In this document: piece after piece, positions 31,531-41,624 of the stretch
How positions within the stretch are numbered: the first letter of the stretch is position 1
How the letters are laid out: the number at the start of each line of letters is the position of its first letter
DNA from: Trichobilharzia szidati
Taxonomy: Eukaryota > Platyhelminthes > Trematoda > Strigeidida > Schistosomatidae
Assembly (NCBI GenBank): GCA_944472155.2
Contig: OX235272.1
Location: forward strand, 107,080,020-107,144,019
Reading direction: 5' to 3'
DNA: 64,000 nucleotides
Translations under genes and position numbers: made by a program
The notes under the pieces: model-generated
What the model saw: only the letters and a program-made list of their open reading frames with translations
What the model was told of the DNA's origin: nothing
The model's database searches: none

Positions 31531-31990
31531 TCAGCAAACATTGTCTTCTTGGGAAGAGAGTGGCTTGGCACGCTGAATTCATATTCCAATCAGCTTAATT
31601 AGTGACATGTTATCACCTTCTTGATAGATATGTCCTTCCTTCCTTATACTTGACCTAATCTTTGCATTAATCCACTTTCTTTTGCTGTCTCATGTGAGCA
31701 ATAAAATGAAAAACATCTAAAATTGAAAACATGAAGCTCTTTCGTAGCTTTCAACTTGAACAATCAGTTCTCTTAGTCGTAAAGTATGACAGAACGAACT
31801 GCTGAGCCGTGTTACTTGCTATTTCATGGTATGTGTTACTCAACAGCTATATGCATGCTAATGTTAGTGGGGATGGGTGATGTCTGTTGTATGATGAGGC
31901 GTTGATCATACACACTTCATGGCTACTCAAATATCTATATTTTCTATAGGTGATTTGTAAGGATTAGTTTTGTTTTTTACGAGTTGATCA
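31531..31990. other. No recognised feature
   Basis: Intergenic; no repeat or exon supported. Confidence 0.4.
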
Positions 31991-31994
31991 CGGA

Positions 31995-32140
31995 TTGATA
32001 TCAGTTAGAGAGCCATTGAAAACCAGCACTGGAGTACTGGACAACTGTTTCATCCTAGTTTGGAAATCATCGGCAGCACGCACCCACCGGGGTTCGAACC
32101 CAAGACCTTCTGGTTACAAGGTGAGCTCGTATACCAATAA
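31995..32140 (-). mobile_element. Retrozyme T fragment
   Basis: On minus: the T tRNA-like 3' half with B box GGTTCGAACCCC near 32090, then a hammerhead relic. The relic has core CCGATGA (U4 changed), weak stem II, GAAAC present and GTCCAGTACT after the cut site. Confidence 0.6.
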
Positions 32141-32144
32141 TTTG

Positions 32145-32900
32145 ATTAATTTGTGGGTATATTCCAAATCAATTCTTTTAATTATTACAAATGTATCATC
32201 AACGTAACGTACCCAGACTTTTGGTTTAATTACGGGTAGGGCATAATGGCTTCAGCTATTAATCGGGATATGGGCGATGATCCCATTGATGTTCCTTTTA
32301 CCTGTTCGTATATTTGCTTATTGAATTGGAAGTATGTTGTAAGACATAATTCTATAAGTTCCGTCCAAGTTGAACATCACTGCGTTTTTGTGTTCTCATC
32401 GCTGCAGATTAGTTATTGCATAGTTTCTTTTGCTAGTTTTGGACCAATTGAAGCATACAATGTTGTGACATCAAAGGACATCGTGATTTCATTGTCATCC
32501 TTCAGATGAATATTTTTTTGATTTTCTCTAAAATCATTGAGTTGGCGAATTGACAGAATGATTACATGATTCTGTTAGATATTTAAATTTTCTGAAAAGT
32601 TTGTTTTGACAGATTAATTGTTGACGTTCCCCGCGGCGAAATGATTGGTGTTTGTAAGGGAGTATCTGGTTTGTTTAGTTTAGTTTCGGTCTACCGTAAA
32701 ATCGAGGTAAAACAGGTCCGTTAGATTTCAGTCCCCACTGATCGCTTGCTTTGTAATTTGTCCTGGTTTCGTTAGTTTATTTAATGTTATTTTGATTTTG
32801 TGATCTAATGTTTGTATAGGGTTTTTCGTCAACTGTTAATATACATTATCATCTTTGAGTAAGTCATCTGATCACACACGTACTTGTCAGGTATGCTTGC
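32145..32900 (-). mobile_element. PLE reverse transcriptase fragment (fingers and palm)
   Basis: On minus: PRFYGRPKLN near 32700, motif A (SFDVTTLYASIGPKLAKETM) near 32480, motif B (GTSMGSSPISRLIAEAIMP) near 32280, and motif C (RYVDDTFVIIKR after a frame shift) near 32200. All three RT catalytic aspartates can be seen, but across shifted frames and stops. Confidence 0.75.
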
Positions 32901-32984
32901 CTAAAAGGTATCAGACTCTGAAGGGTCAAAATTAAATGGATATAGGTCAAAATGTTTACAGTTCAGGATCGTAGATTGTTTGTT

Positions 32985-33140
32985 GTTTGTTTTTCCTTCA
33001 CGTTCCCAGTGGAACATAAGGCCTCAAGCTAGTGGCTTGAAGTTTCTGTAGCAGTGTTTATTTTACAGGATGAGGTTGCTGGCCTCATGCCCAACCTTTC
33101 CTCTTCGACAGTATTATTTCTGCCTTAGTGAGGTAAAGGA
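32985..33140 (-). mobile_element. SINE-A 3' half ending in RTE-like tail
   Basis: The plus-strand text cttcacgttcccagtggaacataaggcctcaagc and ctcatgcccaacctttcctcttcg is the complement of the SINE-A body and tail at 58795-58925. The tRNA-like head is missing. Confidence 0.6.
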
Positions 33141-33244
33141 GTGCGTCGGGCGTAGATAAACGGTAAGAAAAAGGTGAGGGAGGATGAAGATATTCTATTA
33201 AGAAAATTAGACCTTAGTTTTAGAATTAGATTACCAAGGCTAGT

Positions 33245-33550
33245 TCAAAACAATAGATACGCCCTGCTGACGAGTGCCAACTAGCATGAAACCTGCGTCA
33301 AGCAAGGCTTCCTGTGGCCAGTTGCCTCCAACCATCTAGTATTAACAATTCAAAGTGCAAGGTAGTGGCTCGCCACCTAAAATGGTGACTGACAAAATTT
33401 AGTCTTCACCAAACAAATGACTAAACGCACTACACTAGTTATTAACTAGTGTCCAATCAAAGTATCCAGCAGAGCCCTACAGGAGGTCAATCGGGGTAAC
33501 GTTTGTGACTGCAGGCAGAATTGGTTGACACGGCTTCGAATCTCACAAGT
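33245..33550 (+). mobile_element. Retrozyme C monomer fragment
   Basis: A hammerhead at about 33261-33308 is followed by the C family middle (acactagttattaactagtgtccaatc). The tRNA-like part lost most of its A box (tcggggtaacg) but keeps the GCA anticodon region and a damaged B box (GGCTTCGAATC). Confidence 0.65.
33261..33308 (+). ncRNA. Hammerhead of retrozyme C, damaged stems
   Basis: Core CUGACGA at 33267-33273 and GAAA at 33288-33291 are intact. Stem II is GUGC/GCAU with one wobble. Stem I has a mismatch and three extra bases before CAAGGC. Stem III reads CCUGCGUC, weaker than in the copies at 27.5 kb. Activity is doubtful. Confidence 0.6.
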
Positions 33551-33689
33551 CTACTTCAAAGTAATAGAATATATTTTTGTAAACAAAAATCATTGATCAC
33601 TATCAATAGGAGAAATCCAGAGGAGGTCATCTGTTTGGCTCATGTAGCCGATATCGTTTCAAACACAGGCGACACAGATGAGAATGTCA

Positions 33690-34235
33690 GAGCTAAGTAA
33701 GATCGGATGAGTCGAACACACTTCCTTTCATCTGAAGTCAGTATGGAGACCTATTACATTCGAAATAGGTACCAAGATCCGGATTTTCAACACTAAATGT
33801 CAAGTCAGTCATTGTTTCTATTTGTTCCAGAGTCTTGACTCACGTGTCATGAATAGCAGATCGAGCAGGCTGGATACTGTCATCAGCAGCTGGTTTAGTT
33901 CCATCCTGAAGAAGAGATAGCCGATCAAAAAAGAACATCCACAAGGAAGTATATTACCATATCAACCAAAAGCCTATTTCCCAACCAATATGCACAAGGA
34001 AAAGGAGATGGAATAGATAAAGTAGGAGGGGACCGTTCAGTGACGTCATGCACCACACCCTCGAATGGAAGCCGAATGAGGAATGATGATTTGGTTATGT
34101 GTCTAAGGATGATATAGAGGAGACCGTGTAAAGAGGAAATGGAAGCCTATAGGCAGCCGCGTACCAGCCGAGGAAGACTAGATTGGATTAATGAGGTTCT
34201 GTGTTCCACTCGTATCCTAAGGGATTAATAATGAT
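33690..34235 (+). mobile_element. RTE-like LINE, C-terminal end (decayed)
   Basis: The left part (gtaccaagatccggattttcaac) corresponds to the RTE KIRIFNT region. The middle has KEKEMEWIK-like remnants of the RKRRWRWIGH tail, then EWKPNEE near 34065. The 3' end is ttctgtgttccactcgtatcc near 34200 with a TAATAATGATAA tail. Confidence 0.5.
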
Positions 34236-34379
34236 AATAGCTTTCTATGACCCATAGATGTATTATTTATGAGTTTGAAGCAAAAGTGGAATCAACTTTA
34301 TGGCCGAGATACGTGACGTTAAGTAGTATATATTTCCAGGGTCAGTTGAGTGGAGCGATTTTATTTATTCTTAAATCGA

Positions 34380-35470
34380 TCTATGCATTTGTTCTGAAAC
34401 CTTAACCTTCAGGGATGGATAGGAAAGGAAAGGAGTAATTAATGACTTGGATTTCTACTGTCGATATATGGATGATACATTTCTGGTTATGAAAGACGAG
34501 AATGATGCAATAAACATCCTTGACAAGTTTAATGATGCACATTCAGCAGTAAACTTTACCATAGAGAAAGAAAGTAATGACAGTATCCCATTCCTAGACG
34601 TCTTCAAGGCAAGGAAAGAAGATGGCACACTAAGAAGAAGAGTGTATTGGAAACCTACAACAACAGGTCAGTACACTCATTTTTTGAGTTTTGTACCTTT
34701 GAAATATAAACGTAACCTGGTAAAGTGTCTGGTTCATAGAGCTAGGTTAATCTGTTCAGACGACTGCCTCAATGAGGAGCTTAAGATTATTAGAGAATTA
34801 CTTAGAAAAAATGGTTATCCAGATAAATTCATTGAGAAAAATATGAATTCAGCACCTAGGAGAGTCAGTATAGCAACAGTTCCGAAAAAACCAATGTTCA
34901 TAAAACTGCAGTTCCTCGGTGACAACATCAGCGAAATAATAACACAGCGCCTGAAGAATGCAGTTAAAAGAGCTTTTTATGCAGCAGAGGTACGTTGTCT
35001 CTCCACAACCACCCGTATTCTACGTTCGAGAAAAAAGGAGAAACTACCTAAATTTGCCTCCTCTATGTGTATCTACCAGTTTGACTGCAGCTGCGGAGCC
35101 AGCTACATTGGGCGTACAATTAGGCAGGTTCATCATCGTTTTTCCGAACATATCATTCAACATGCTTAAGTAAGGGACAAACAAGATCTATTCGTAGTTC
35201 TATTTCAGCACACCTTGTAGACAGCGAGCATAAGGCTGACGTTAATACAGCATTTAAAATTATCTATCGCGTTCCTACTAATCTTAATTTTACTTTACCA
35301 GTTCGTCTTCTACAGACAGCTGAAGCAATCGGAATCCACCAGAAGAAACCAAGCCTATGTGTACAGAAGAAATATGTACAGCCACTTTCCTTACCGTGGC
35401 CATCTCTAGAAGAATGCATAAACAGGACTACGTCGCCCTCCTCCCCCCAAACCTTTAAAAACTATAAAAA
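34380..35470 (+). mobile_element. PLE: RT palm end, linker and GIY-YIG endonuclease
   Basis: A 240-codon open frame from about 34447 begins at RT motif C (FYCRYMDDTFLVMKDENDA). It continues through the thumb (IPFLDVFKARKEDGTLRRR), the linker (LLRKNGYPDKFIEKNMNSAP, KKPMFIKLQFLGDNISEII) and CIYQFDCSCGASYIGRTIRQ to a stop near 35167. A frameshift then separates the remaining C-terminus (ending LCVQKKYVQPL near 35370). It is among the longest intact frames in the window. Motifs A and B are missing (5' truncation). Confidence 0.85.
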
Positions 35471-35863
35471 TTATAATTGTCCAAATTATTTTATTTTTAT
35501 TTATAATGTCCACTTCATCTTTAATTACGTGTTATCCTTGTAAAATTAATTTATTCTAACCATTTCTACCTTTTAATTGTTTGTATTGATTTTCTTCGTT
35601 TATTATCAACCCATTGACATTTTGACACTGACTAATTATTGTTAACAAACATATCAGTGCCACTTGATTGGTAAACTGTTGTGTATTGTAATAAAAATGC
35701 TATACGTGTATATTAGAGTAGAGTCAGGGTGAGATGAAGACCTAATTGAAAAGTAAATATTTCTTCGCTCAATCTTTCTGTTTTCTAAATGTCTAAATGG
35801 GGATTTTTTCTACAATGGTATGTGCCGTTATTATTCAGATAATGTGACGTTTTGTCTATCAGA

Positions 35864-37575
35864 ATGAGTTTGATTGAACAGTTAGTTCTAATGAGTGCCT
35901 CTCTGAGTCTTTGTTTACTGACCAGCCTGTGGCAATCACACGTGAGCAACCAAATTATATCTATACGAGAATTCGACAGCTCAAATTACGTAAGACTGAT
36001 ATAATTTCATTCAAAAGCAGGTGCGTTCATATTTAAACACTTTTCTGTACATGTTCTCATCTTTACACTGTAGATGTCTGCACAATACTTTAGGAACAGT
36101 CAGATGTGTCCAAAAGCTTTACATTCTCAGCTGTTCATAAATACGTCAGCTACTGCATCTGTGGTAAGCCTAATTTAATTTTAATAATTCTTTTGAATTT
36201 AATAATAATACCTTAATTCCAAACAGTAATTTTGGTACATATATGGAATTTTCAGCAAGTACCACAGTATTACATCTGACTTTCTCATTATAGAAGAAAT
36301 AATTGAAACACGCCATTTACATTGATAACATTGTTCAGTAAGAAAATGAATATAAAATTAAACATTGACAACAACGTAACAGTGAAAAGAATGGGGCCGC
36401 TTACTTAGAGTTACACAGTAATTTGGTAATGCCCTTCCTGCCTTACACTTTTCTCATCACATAAAATGTGTGCTTGGCAAATAAGGTATTGAAGAGATTT
36501 TGTACTAAGTCGTGCGATCATTTAGTCTTGCATAGTTGCTTGTAGTTCCGCTAACTGATGAGATGCAAGCGAGAAGAGAGTTATGTATCGAGCGAGAGAG
36601 AGGATGTTGAGAGTCTGACGAGATAATATTTGATTAATTTATTGCTTGAGTCCATGTGTCTATCTGCAGTAGTGCTAACGAGTTGGTTTAGCAACAACTG
36701 ACTCGACCTACTGACGACTTTTAATATCCTTCACAGTGTAAAGAAGTCTTTCTTAAGTAGCCCGGGGAAGATAAATCTGAGGAGGAGGAGCAGCAAAGAA
36801 GTATAGGCAGGGTACTAGAATTAGCAAGCTATAATAGTAGAGACGAAATGAGGCCAGATTGTCTTCACCTCCTCTGATAGAACGTCAAAAGTAATATCTT
36901 TCTGGAAACTGATATGATGTGGCAAGACCAGGGAGGGTGATCAGCAGAAATCCACAGTCCGAAGTATTTAACATTTCATTTGGTTTCAACTTCTATGGCA
37001 GGTATGATAGTGAAATCGTGGGAACTGACGAGTTCATGTAAATCTCGCTTGCATTTGGAAGTGAAATTAACCACCCTATATTACGAGGGATTCAGTTTAA
37101 GACGATTTGACGGGAACCCCTGACTTGACTAATTTCTGATAAAAAGTTATTCATTTTGGAAGAGTTTGACCGAGTAGTAACCGTCGGCATAGAAACAGGG
37201 AGATCATCTGCGTACTTACCAAAATTGGCTTTGTCAGAATGTGTGTGTAGTGCAGTTCATATAAGGAGAAAGAGAACAGGGAAAGCGAACCTGAGGAACA
37301 ACGGGTAGAGTAAGCGAAGCAGTGGAGGATTTCCCATTGCAAACAGTGTACTACTTCCTATCAGAGAAATAGGAATATTCCAGATGCCTGAAACAAATAT
37401 TGACACACTTTTATTGAATTTATCCTCAACCGACTTGAAAATTCTACACCTTTACAACAAATACGAAGGAAGAATCTTAATTGATAAAAATCGAGTTTTG
37501 AAGTTGTGTGCGGAAACAATTGATCTGATTATGGACAATAAAATTCTATTTGAAACGTTTTCATTTAGTAAATAA
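35864..37575 (+). CDS. Putative three-exon gene of unknown function (135 aa)
   Basis: Exons 35864-35989, 36074-36163 and 37384-37575 are bounded by gtaaga, gtaagc and tgtag/ttccag sites. All are phase 0, giving 42, 30 and 63 codons and ending in TAA. The protein starts MSLIEQLVLMSASLSLCLL and ends DNKILFETFSFSK. The N-terminus is hydrophobic and could be a signal or anchor; the C-terminus is Leu/Ile-rich and probably helical. In the chosen frame a stop (TAA, 35840-35842) precedes the start, supporting ATG 35864. I do not recognise the family. The 1.2-kb intron 2 is mostly a CR1-like LINE. Codon use looks host-like, but expression is unproven. Confidence 0.5.
36195..37365 (-). mobile_element. 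CR1-like LINE, RT C-terminal half and 3' UTR
   Basis: On minus: FSLYELHYTHILTKPILV near 37270 (before the ADD motif), followed by the KCQVV-like thumb remnant near 37080-36980 and the long 3' UTR to about 36195. It matches 55670-56790 almost along its whole length. Its 5' truncated end stops about 15 nt before the acceptor of the unknown gene's exon 3. Confidence 0.7.
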
Positions 37576-37859
37576 TACTAATTCACTCTGTGTGTGTGTG
37601 CGTGATATATACAATAAACAAATTAACTAACTATTGTTATTTCAACTTTCACTTATACCACAGCAGAGTTTCTGATAAATTCATTTTCTTTTAAAGTTTG
37701 CTTTTATTGGCTATTGTATTATTGTATTTATAACTTCTACATACAGCCTGAGGAGGGAAAAATTAATTGAAATAATTGAAATTGTTTTTCTTAATTATTC
37801 TTCTTTCATGAGTAAGATTTGTTGATATTCTAATTATTTCTATTGGTTGGTGAGAGTCG

Positions 37860-38110
37860 TGTTAAATCACGAATTGGTAGAAGTTAGAATTCATGGACTG
37901 GTCATTGAATCGGGTGCCATCTAGTGGCTGAATGGTATACGAGCTTGCCTTGTAATCGGAAGGTCCTGGGTTAGACCTGTGGCAGTGGGTGCGTACTGGT
38001 TCCGATGATTCCCAAACTAGGCTGATGAAACAACTGTCCAGCACTTTGGTGCTGGTTTTCAATGGTTCTCTAACTGACATCAATCCGTGGTCAAACTCGT
38101 AGAAACAAAT
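37860..38110 (+). mobile_element. Retrozyme T copy
   Basis: The tRNA-like region has the T-family A box (GTGGCTGAATGG near 37923). The hammerhead relic at about 37995-38050 has core CCGATGA, stem II ttccc/…, GAAAC, then GTCCAGCACT. The tail cttgttttca…aactgacatcaatccgtgg follows. Confidence 0.6.
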
Positions 38111-38290
38111 TTCATTCTTGCAAGCCAACTCTTGAAAACTATTATTATTATTACCTTTTCTATCCACAATTATTATTACTATTATTATTATTAATATTAT
38201 CAGTGAAAATATCCCTTCCCTTTTATAAATTCTGTCTTTTAACATCCTCATCACCATCTCATTTAAGTAGTGCAATTTGATCGACACCGA
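38111..38290. repeat. ATT/TTA microsatellite region
   Basis: Runs of (ATT)n at about 38143-38153 and 38168-38200 after the retrozyme T copy. Confidence 0.5.
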
Positions 38291-38460
38291 TATAAGGATA
38301 AAACTTGGGCACTGTAGTAAATTACAACTCCATTATGAATAAAATTTTTTTTGATAAAATCAAACAGTGTAGTGTTATACAGTAATATTTACTACTGATG
38401 ACTACACGCTTCGAGCACAAATTATTTATTACTGCTCATAATATCATATAATAGTAATAA
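38285..38460 (-). mobile_element. PLE terminal segment
   Basis: The complement of the PLE 3' end (aaacttgggcactgtagt…gatgactacacgcttcgagcac), as at 18440-18600 but reversed. Confidence 0.55.
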
Positions 38461-39115
38461 TATATTCTCATTTTTGTACATGAGGGACACCAGTTTACAG
38501 GCATCATCAATATGATAAATTATATATGCGTTTAGTAGGCATATTTAATAATAATAATATAATATATATTTATTCCTATCTATGTAGGCCACACCAGTAG
38601 TGCAGGCATGAATAAGTATTATTTAAATTACATAAATTTGGTTTATGGTGAAATTACATGGTTGCTGTCTTTTTTGTCTTTAGTTTGTGGGAACAATCTG
38701 CTAACTAGTGGTTCAATGGACCACATCAAGAAATATAGAAATATTGTCTTCGCATTAACAAAATCAAAACCAAGTATGTGTTAGATGGATTACGAATATT
38801 TGGGAGAAAAAATAAAGCTGGAAGTCATTTCCCTCATATAACTTTGGTGTGTACGGCATCGAATCTTATTCTTGATTTATATCCAAATTGGGCAATAATT
38901 TAAAATAAGTGATGTATTGGTATAATTTTGTCAGCATTTTTATCGTAAGTAACACCAGAAGTGAATTGTACTCAATGCAGACTACTACTAATAATTTATA
39001 TTTTCTAATAAACGGGTGTTTACAAAAAATGCACACCATTTTTACAGCCATGATCAGTTATTTTATAAATTACAATCGTGAAGTATTGTAAATTAATATC
39101 AAGGTACTCCTCACA
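38461..39115. other. Unassigned stretch with a short shared repeat
   Basis: 38453-38512 matches 15385-15440. The rest is AT-rich and unassigned. Confidence 0.4.
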
Positions 39116-39119
39116 TAAC

Positions 39120-39360
39120 TTTCTTGCTTCATACTTTGATTGGACACTAGTCAGTAACTAGTGCGATGTGTGCCTAGTCCTATCTTCAGTGCAGACTGAA
39201 TTCTATCAATCAAGTTTGCAATGTGGGGCCACCATGCCACTAGGTAGCTCACCATCACAGTGCACTTTGAATTGTTAATATTAGATGGTTGGAGGCAATC
39301 GGCCACATGAAGCCTTGTGTGACCTAGGTTTCATGCTAGTTGGCACTCGTCAGCTTCATT
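39120..39360 (-). mobile_element. Retrozyme C fragment
   Basis: On minus it begins at the hammerhead core and runs through the tail (ccgattgcctccaaccatc) into the family middle (gactagtgtccaatcaaag near 39150-39135). The tRNA-like part is absent. Confidence 0.65.
39312..39353 (-). ncRNA. Hammerhead of retrozyme C without 5' stem I strand
   Basis: Core CUGACGA at 39353-39347, stem II GUGC/GCAU, GAAA at 39332-39329, stem III ACC/GGU and a GUC cut site (C39321) are all intact. The sequence upstream (aatgaag) does not pair with CAAGGC, so the copy starts at the core and should not fold as a complete ribozyme by itself. Confidence 0.6.
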
Positions 39361-39529
39361 TATATACATGAGTGAAAATTGATGATTAGACATCTGAATA
39401 AAATCAATATAAGATAAGATAAAGTACATTCGGAAATAGTATTAGTGTTGTCAATAAAATACACTCAGATGGGAAATAAGATGTTGTTAGAATGTTATAA
39501 TGTATGTGAATTGAAATACATTTTAGCAT

Positions 39530-39835
39530 TATTTATTATCCTCCTCTGATTTGACTGACTGGTGGTAATAATATCTTCCATATCTCTGGTATTTGCATTG
39601 AGTCACTTCTATTGAACATGTGTTGTGTTGGGTGTGTAGACTCGATGAACCAGGCAGGATTCATTGTGGATAAGAATTGATTTTGATAAATCACAGTGTT
39701 GTACAGTAATATTAACTGATGACGTTTCGAGCACAAACTATTGCTCATAATCATATGGATATGGTTATGAGCAATAGTTTGTGCTCGAAACGTCATCAGT
39801 TAATATTACTGTACAACACTGTGTGATTTAAATCA
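39530..39835. mobile_element. PLE ends joined head to head as a palindrome
   Basis: 39535-39757 is a PLE 3' end on minus; 39759-39829 is the same terminal segment on plus. Arms 39688-39756 and 39759-39829 form an almost perfect palindrome with a 2-nt centre. Confidence 0.7.
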
Positions 39836-39854
39836 CCGAAAATACCCATTGATT

Positions 39855-40800
39855 CATGAAGAAAATAAAATTTTCTTTGTCGACGAAATCATCTTCAGAG
39901 GCTGTACATTTGTATTTATACTTACAAAAATATATAGTGGTCTATTATTGAGTAATAGGGGGTGATATAATTGATATAATTACTCAAAATTGGCTTTAGA
40001 AGTGAAAATTAAAAGTTGTAAATTACGTGGTACTCAACGGCACAAAGATAGAAATTTGATGAGGTTAAAATTGCTATTGAATCAGAATAAAGGTATTTGA
40101 GTGTCAATTTAACAAGTGTGAAGAGCGTGTGAAAATATACAAAACGAACATATGAGAGTGATAATAGTGAATTAATTATTAAAGCAAAAGCGAACTAAAA
40201 GTAAGATTAAAAATTACAAAAAAGAAAAGAAAACATCAAAATTTTTTAACAGGAAAGATTAGTGAGAGTTTGAAGACCAAGGTAGAATAAGAGACTGGAT
40301 AAACCTTTTCTGTATACAGAGTTCAGGGTTGTATTGATGAGTTGCCAATGCCTCTGCCATACAGAAAAGCCGAAGCCTGACGCCCTTTGTACCATTTGGC
40401 TTCACTTTGTAGATAATCTTGAAAGACGACTCCGGTGGAGCTACGTGGCCTGAGTTCACCAAATGCTCGAGAATTGAGCTAGTAACTGTCTAGCATTGTC
40501 CTTTTGCTAACCATGACGGGTAATATTCAGATATGCGTTTGGAAAGTGTGTGCTTTGTGCGGTCAATATAACTAGCTCCACACGAGCAGGTGAATTTATA
40601 AACGCATTGAAGTGGCCCGTCCAAAGCGGCAGTTTATCCTTCACACATCCGTTGATCATTTGTCGGCTGTAAAATTTGATATGTAGCTCAGTTATAAAGA
40701 AGGCTTTCCTCAGTGATCTGCACAAGCGGTTCTTCACGACCTCAGCTGCGGTATCACCTTTAAATTCAACACTCATAAATAGCAGTTTCTTGGGCACTGT
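39855..40800 (-). mobile_element. PLE C-terminal part, second copy of the 25018-26690 family
   Basis: On minus: KKLLFMSVEFKGDTAAEVV near 40790, a GIY-YIG remnant near 40600-40540, and C-terminus (…LCIQKRFIQSLILP near 40300). The 3' region 40260-39860 is the arm sequence (tcatcttcagaggctgtac). A single arm is present, unlike the copy at 25 kb. Confidence 0.7.
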
Positions 40801-40875
40801 CTGGATTCTATCAAAATCAAATCTTATCCATAATGGAGTTATGCTCTACCACAGTGCCCAAGTTTTACACTTGTA
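40800..40875 (+). mobile_element. PLE 3' end fragment
   Basis: The sequence aaatcttatccataatggagtta…tgcccaagttttaca is the same end as 17000-17055. Confidence 0.5.
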
Positions 40876-41340
40876 TCAATAGGCAGGATTCAATAATCAA
40901 TACTGATTGAAATGAATCATTGTTTCGATATACGAAAAAAAGTGAAATAAGTACATATACTTGAACTGAAAGCATAAGCCAAAACCGTAATCTTCTTGTC
41001 AATTCTGTACAGTAAGACAATGACCCTAAGAGGTCATATAAAAATGCCAATGAAATAGTCAAATATTACCGTTGATTAAGTAATAAAAAATATATGGTTA
41101 TATTCATGAAAGGAATTCGATTATCTATGTGAAATTCGGTTGCATAGTCTAAAATAACCCCTAGTTAGAACACAAATATAAAAGTTGTATAAAATTCTCT
41201 TTTGAAAATGTTAAGAGTTTGGCACATTAAAAATTGAAAACACACATAAGTATTCAGGGCTAATATATTAGAAAAAGATTGTATAAATAATTGTCGATCT
41301 GTATATCTCTGAATTCCCTACCTGTTTTATTTAGTTGATG
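40876..41340. other. No recognised feature
   Basis: AT-rich, no supported element. Confidence 0.4.
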
Positions 41341-41350
41341 TTGATTAATA

Positions 41351-41398
41351 CTGGAGTCAAGGATGTACATTTCGTCCTGTTTGGGACGAATTCCCAGT
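41351..41398 (-). ncRNA. Sm-alpha-type hammerhead relic
   Basis: On minus: the 5' core is replaced (ggaattCGT where CTGACGA is expected), then CCC…AGGAC, GAAA at 41373-41370, stem III AUGUACAU and tccttgactcc, as in the Sm-alpha 3' half. Inactive. Confidence 0.5.
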
Positions 41399-41624
41399 GA
41401 GTAGGTGATTGCGCTATCACAAATCAAACTTGCCGCGTTTTCATTTCAATATATTTGTATAGGCAGAACGGAGATAGTTAGCTGTGGGTTGAATATTCTC
41501 GGATTGTTGATTTTGTATTACAGGCCTAAAGGAATGCTGGAATCATATCAGAGATTATGTCTGACTGTTTTAAAATGGTGTACCATCAACTTTTTTATGC
41601 AGCTAAAATATCTATTATAATAAA

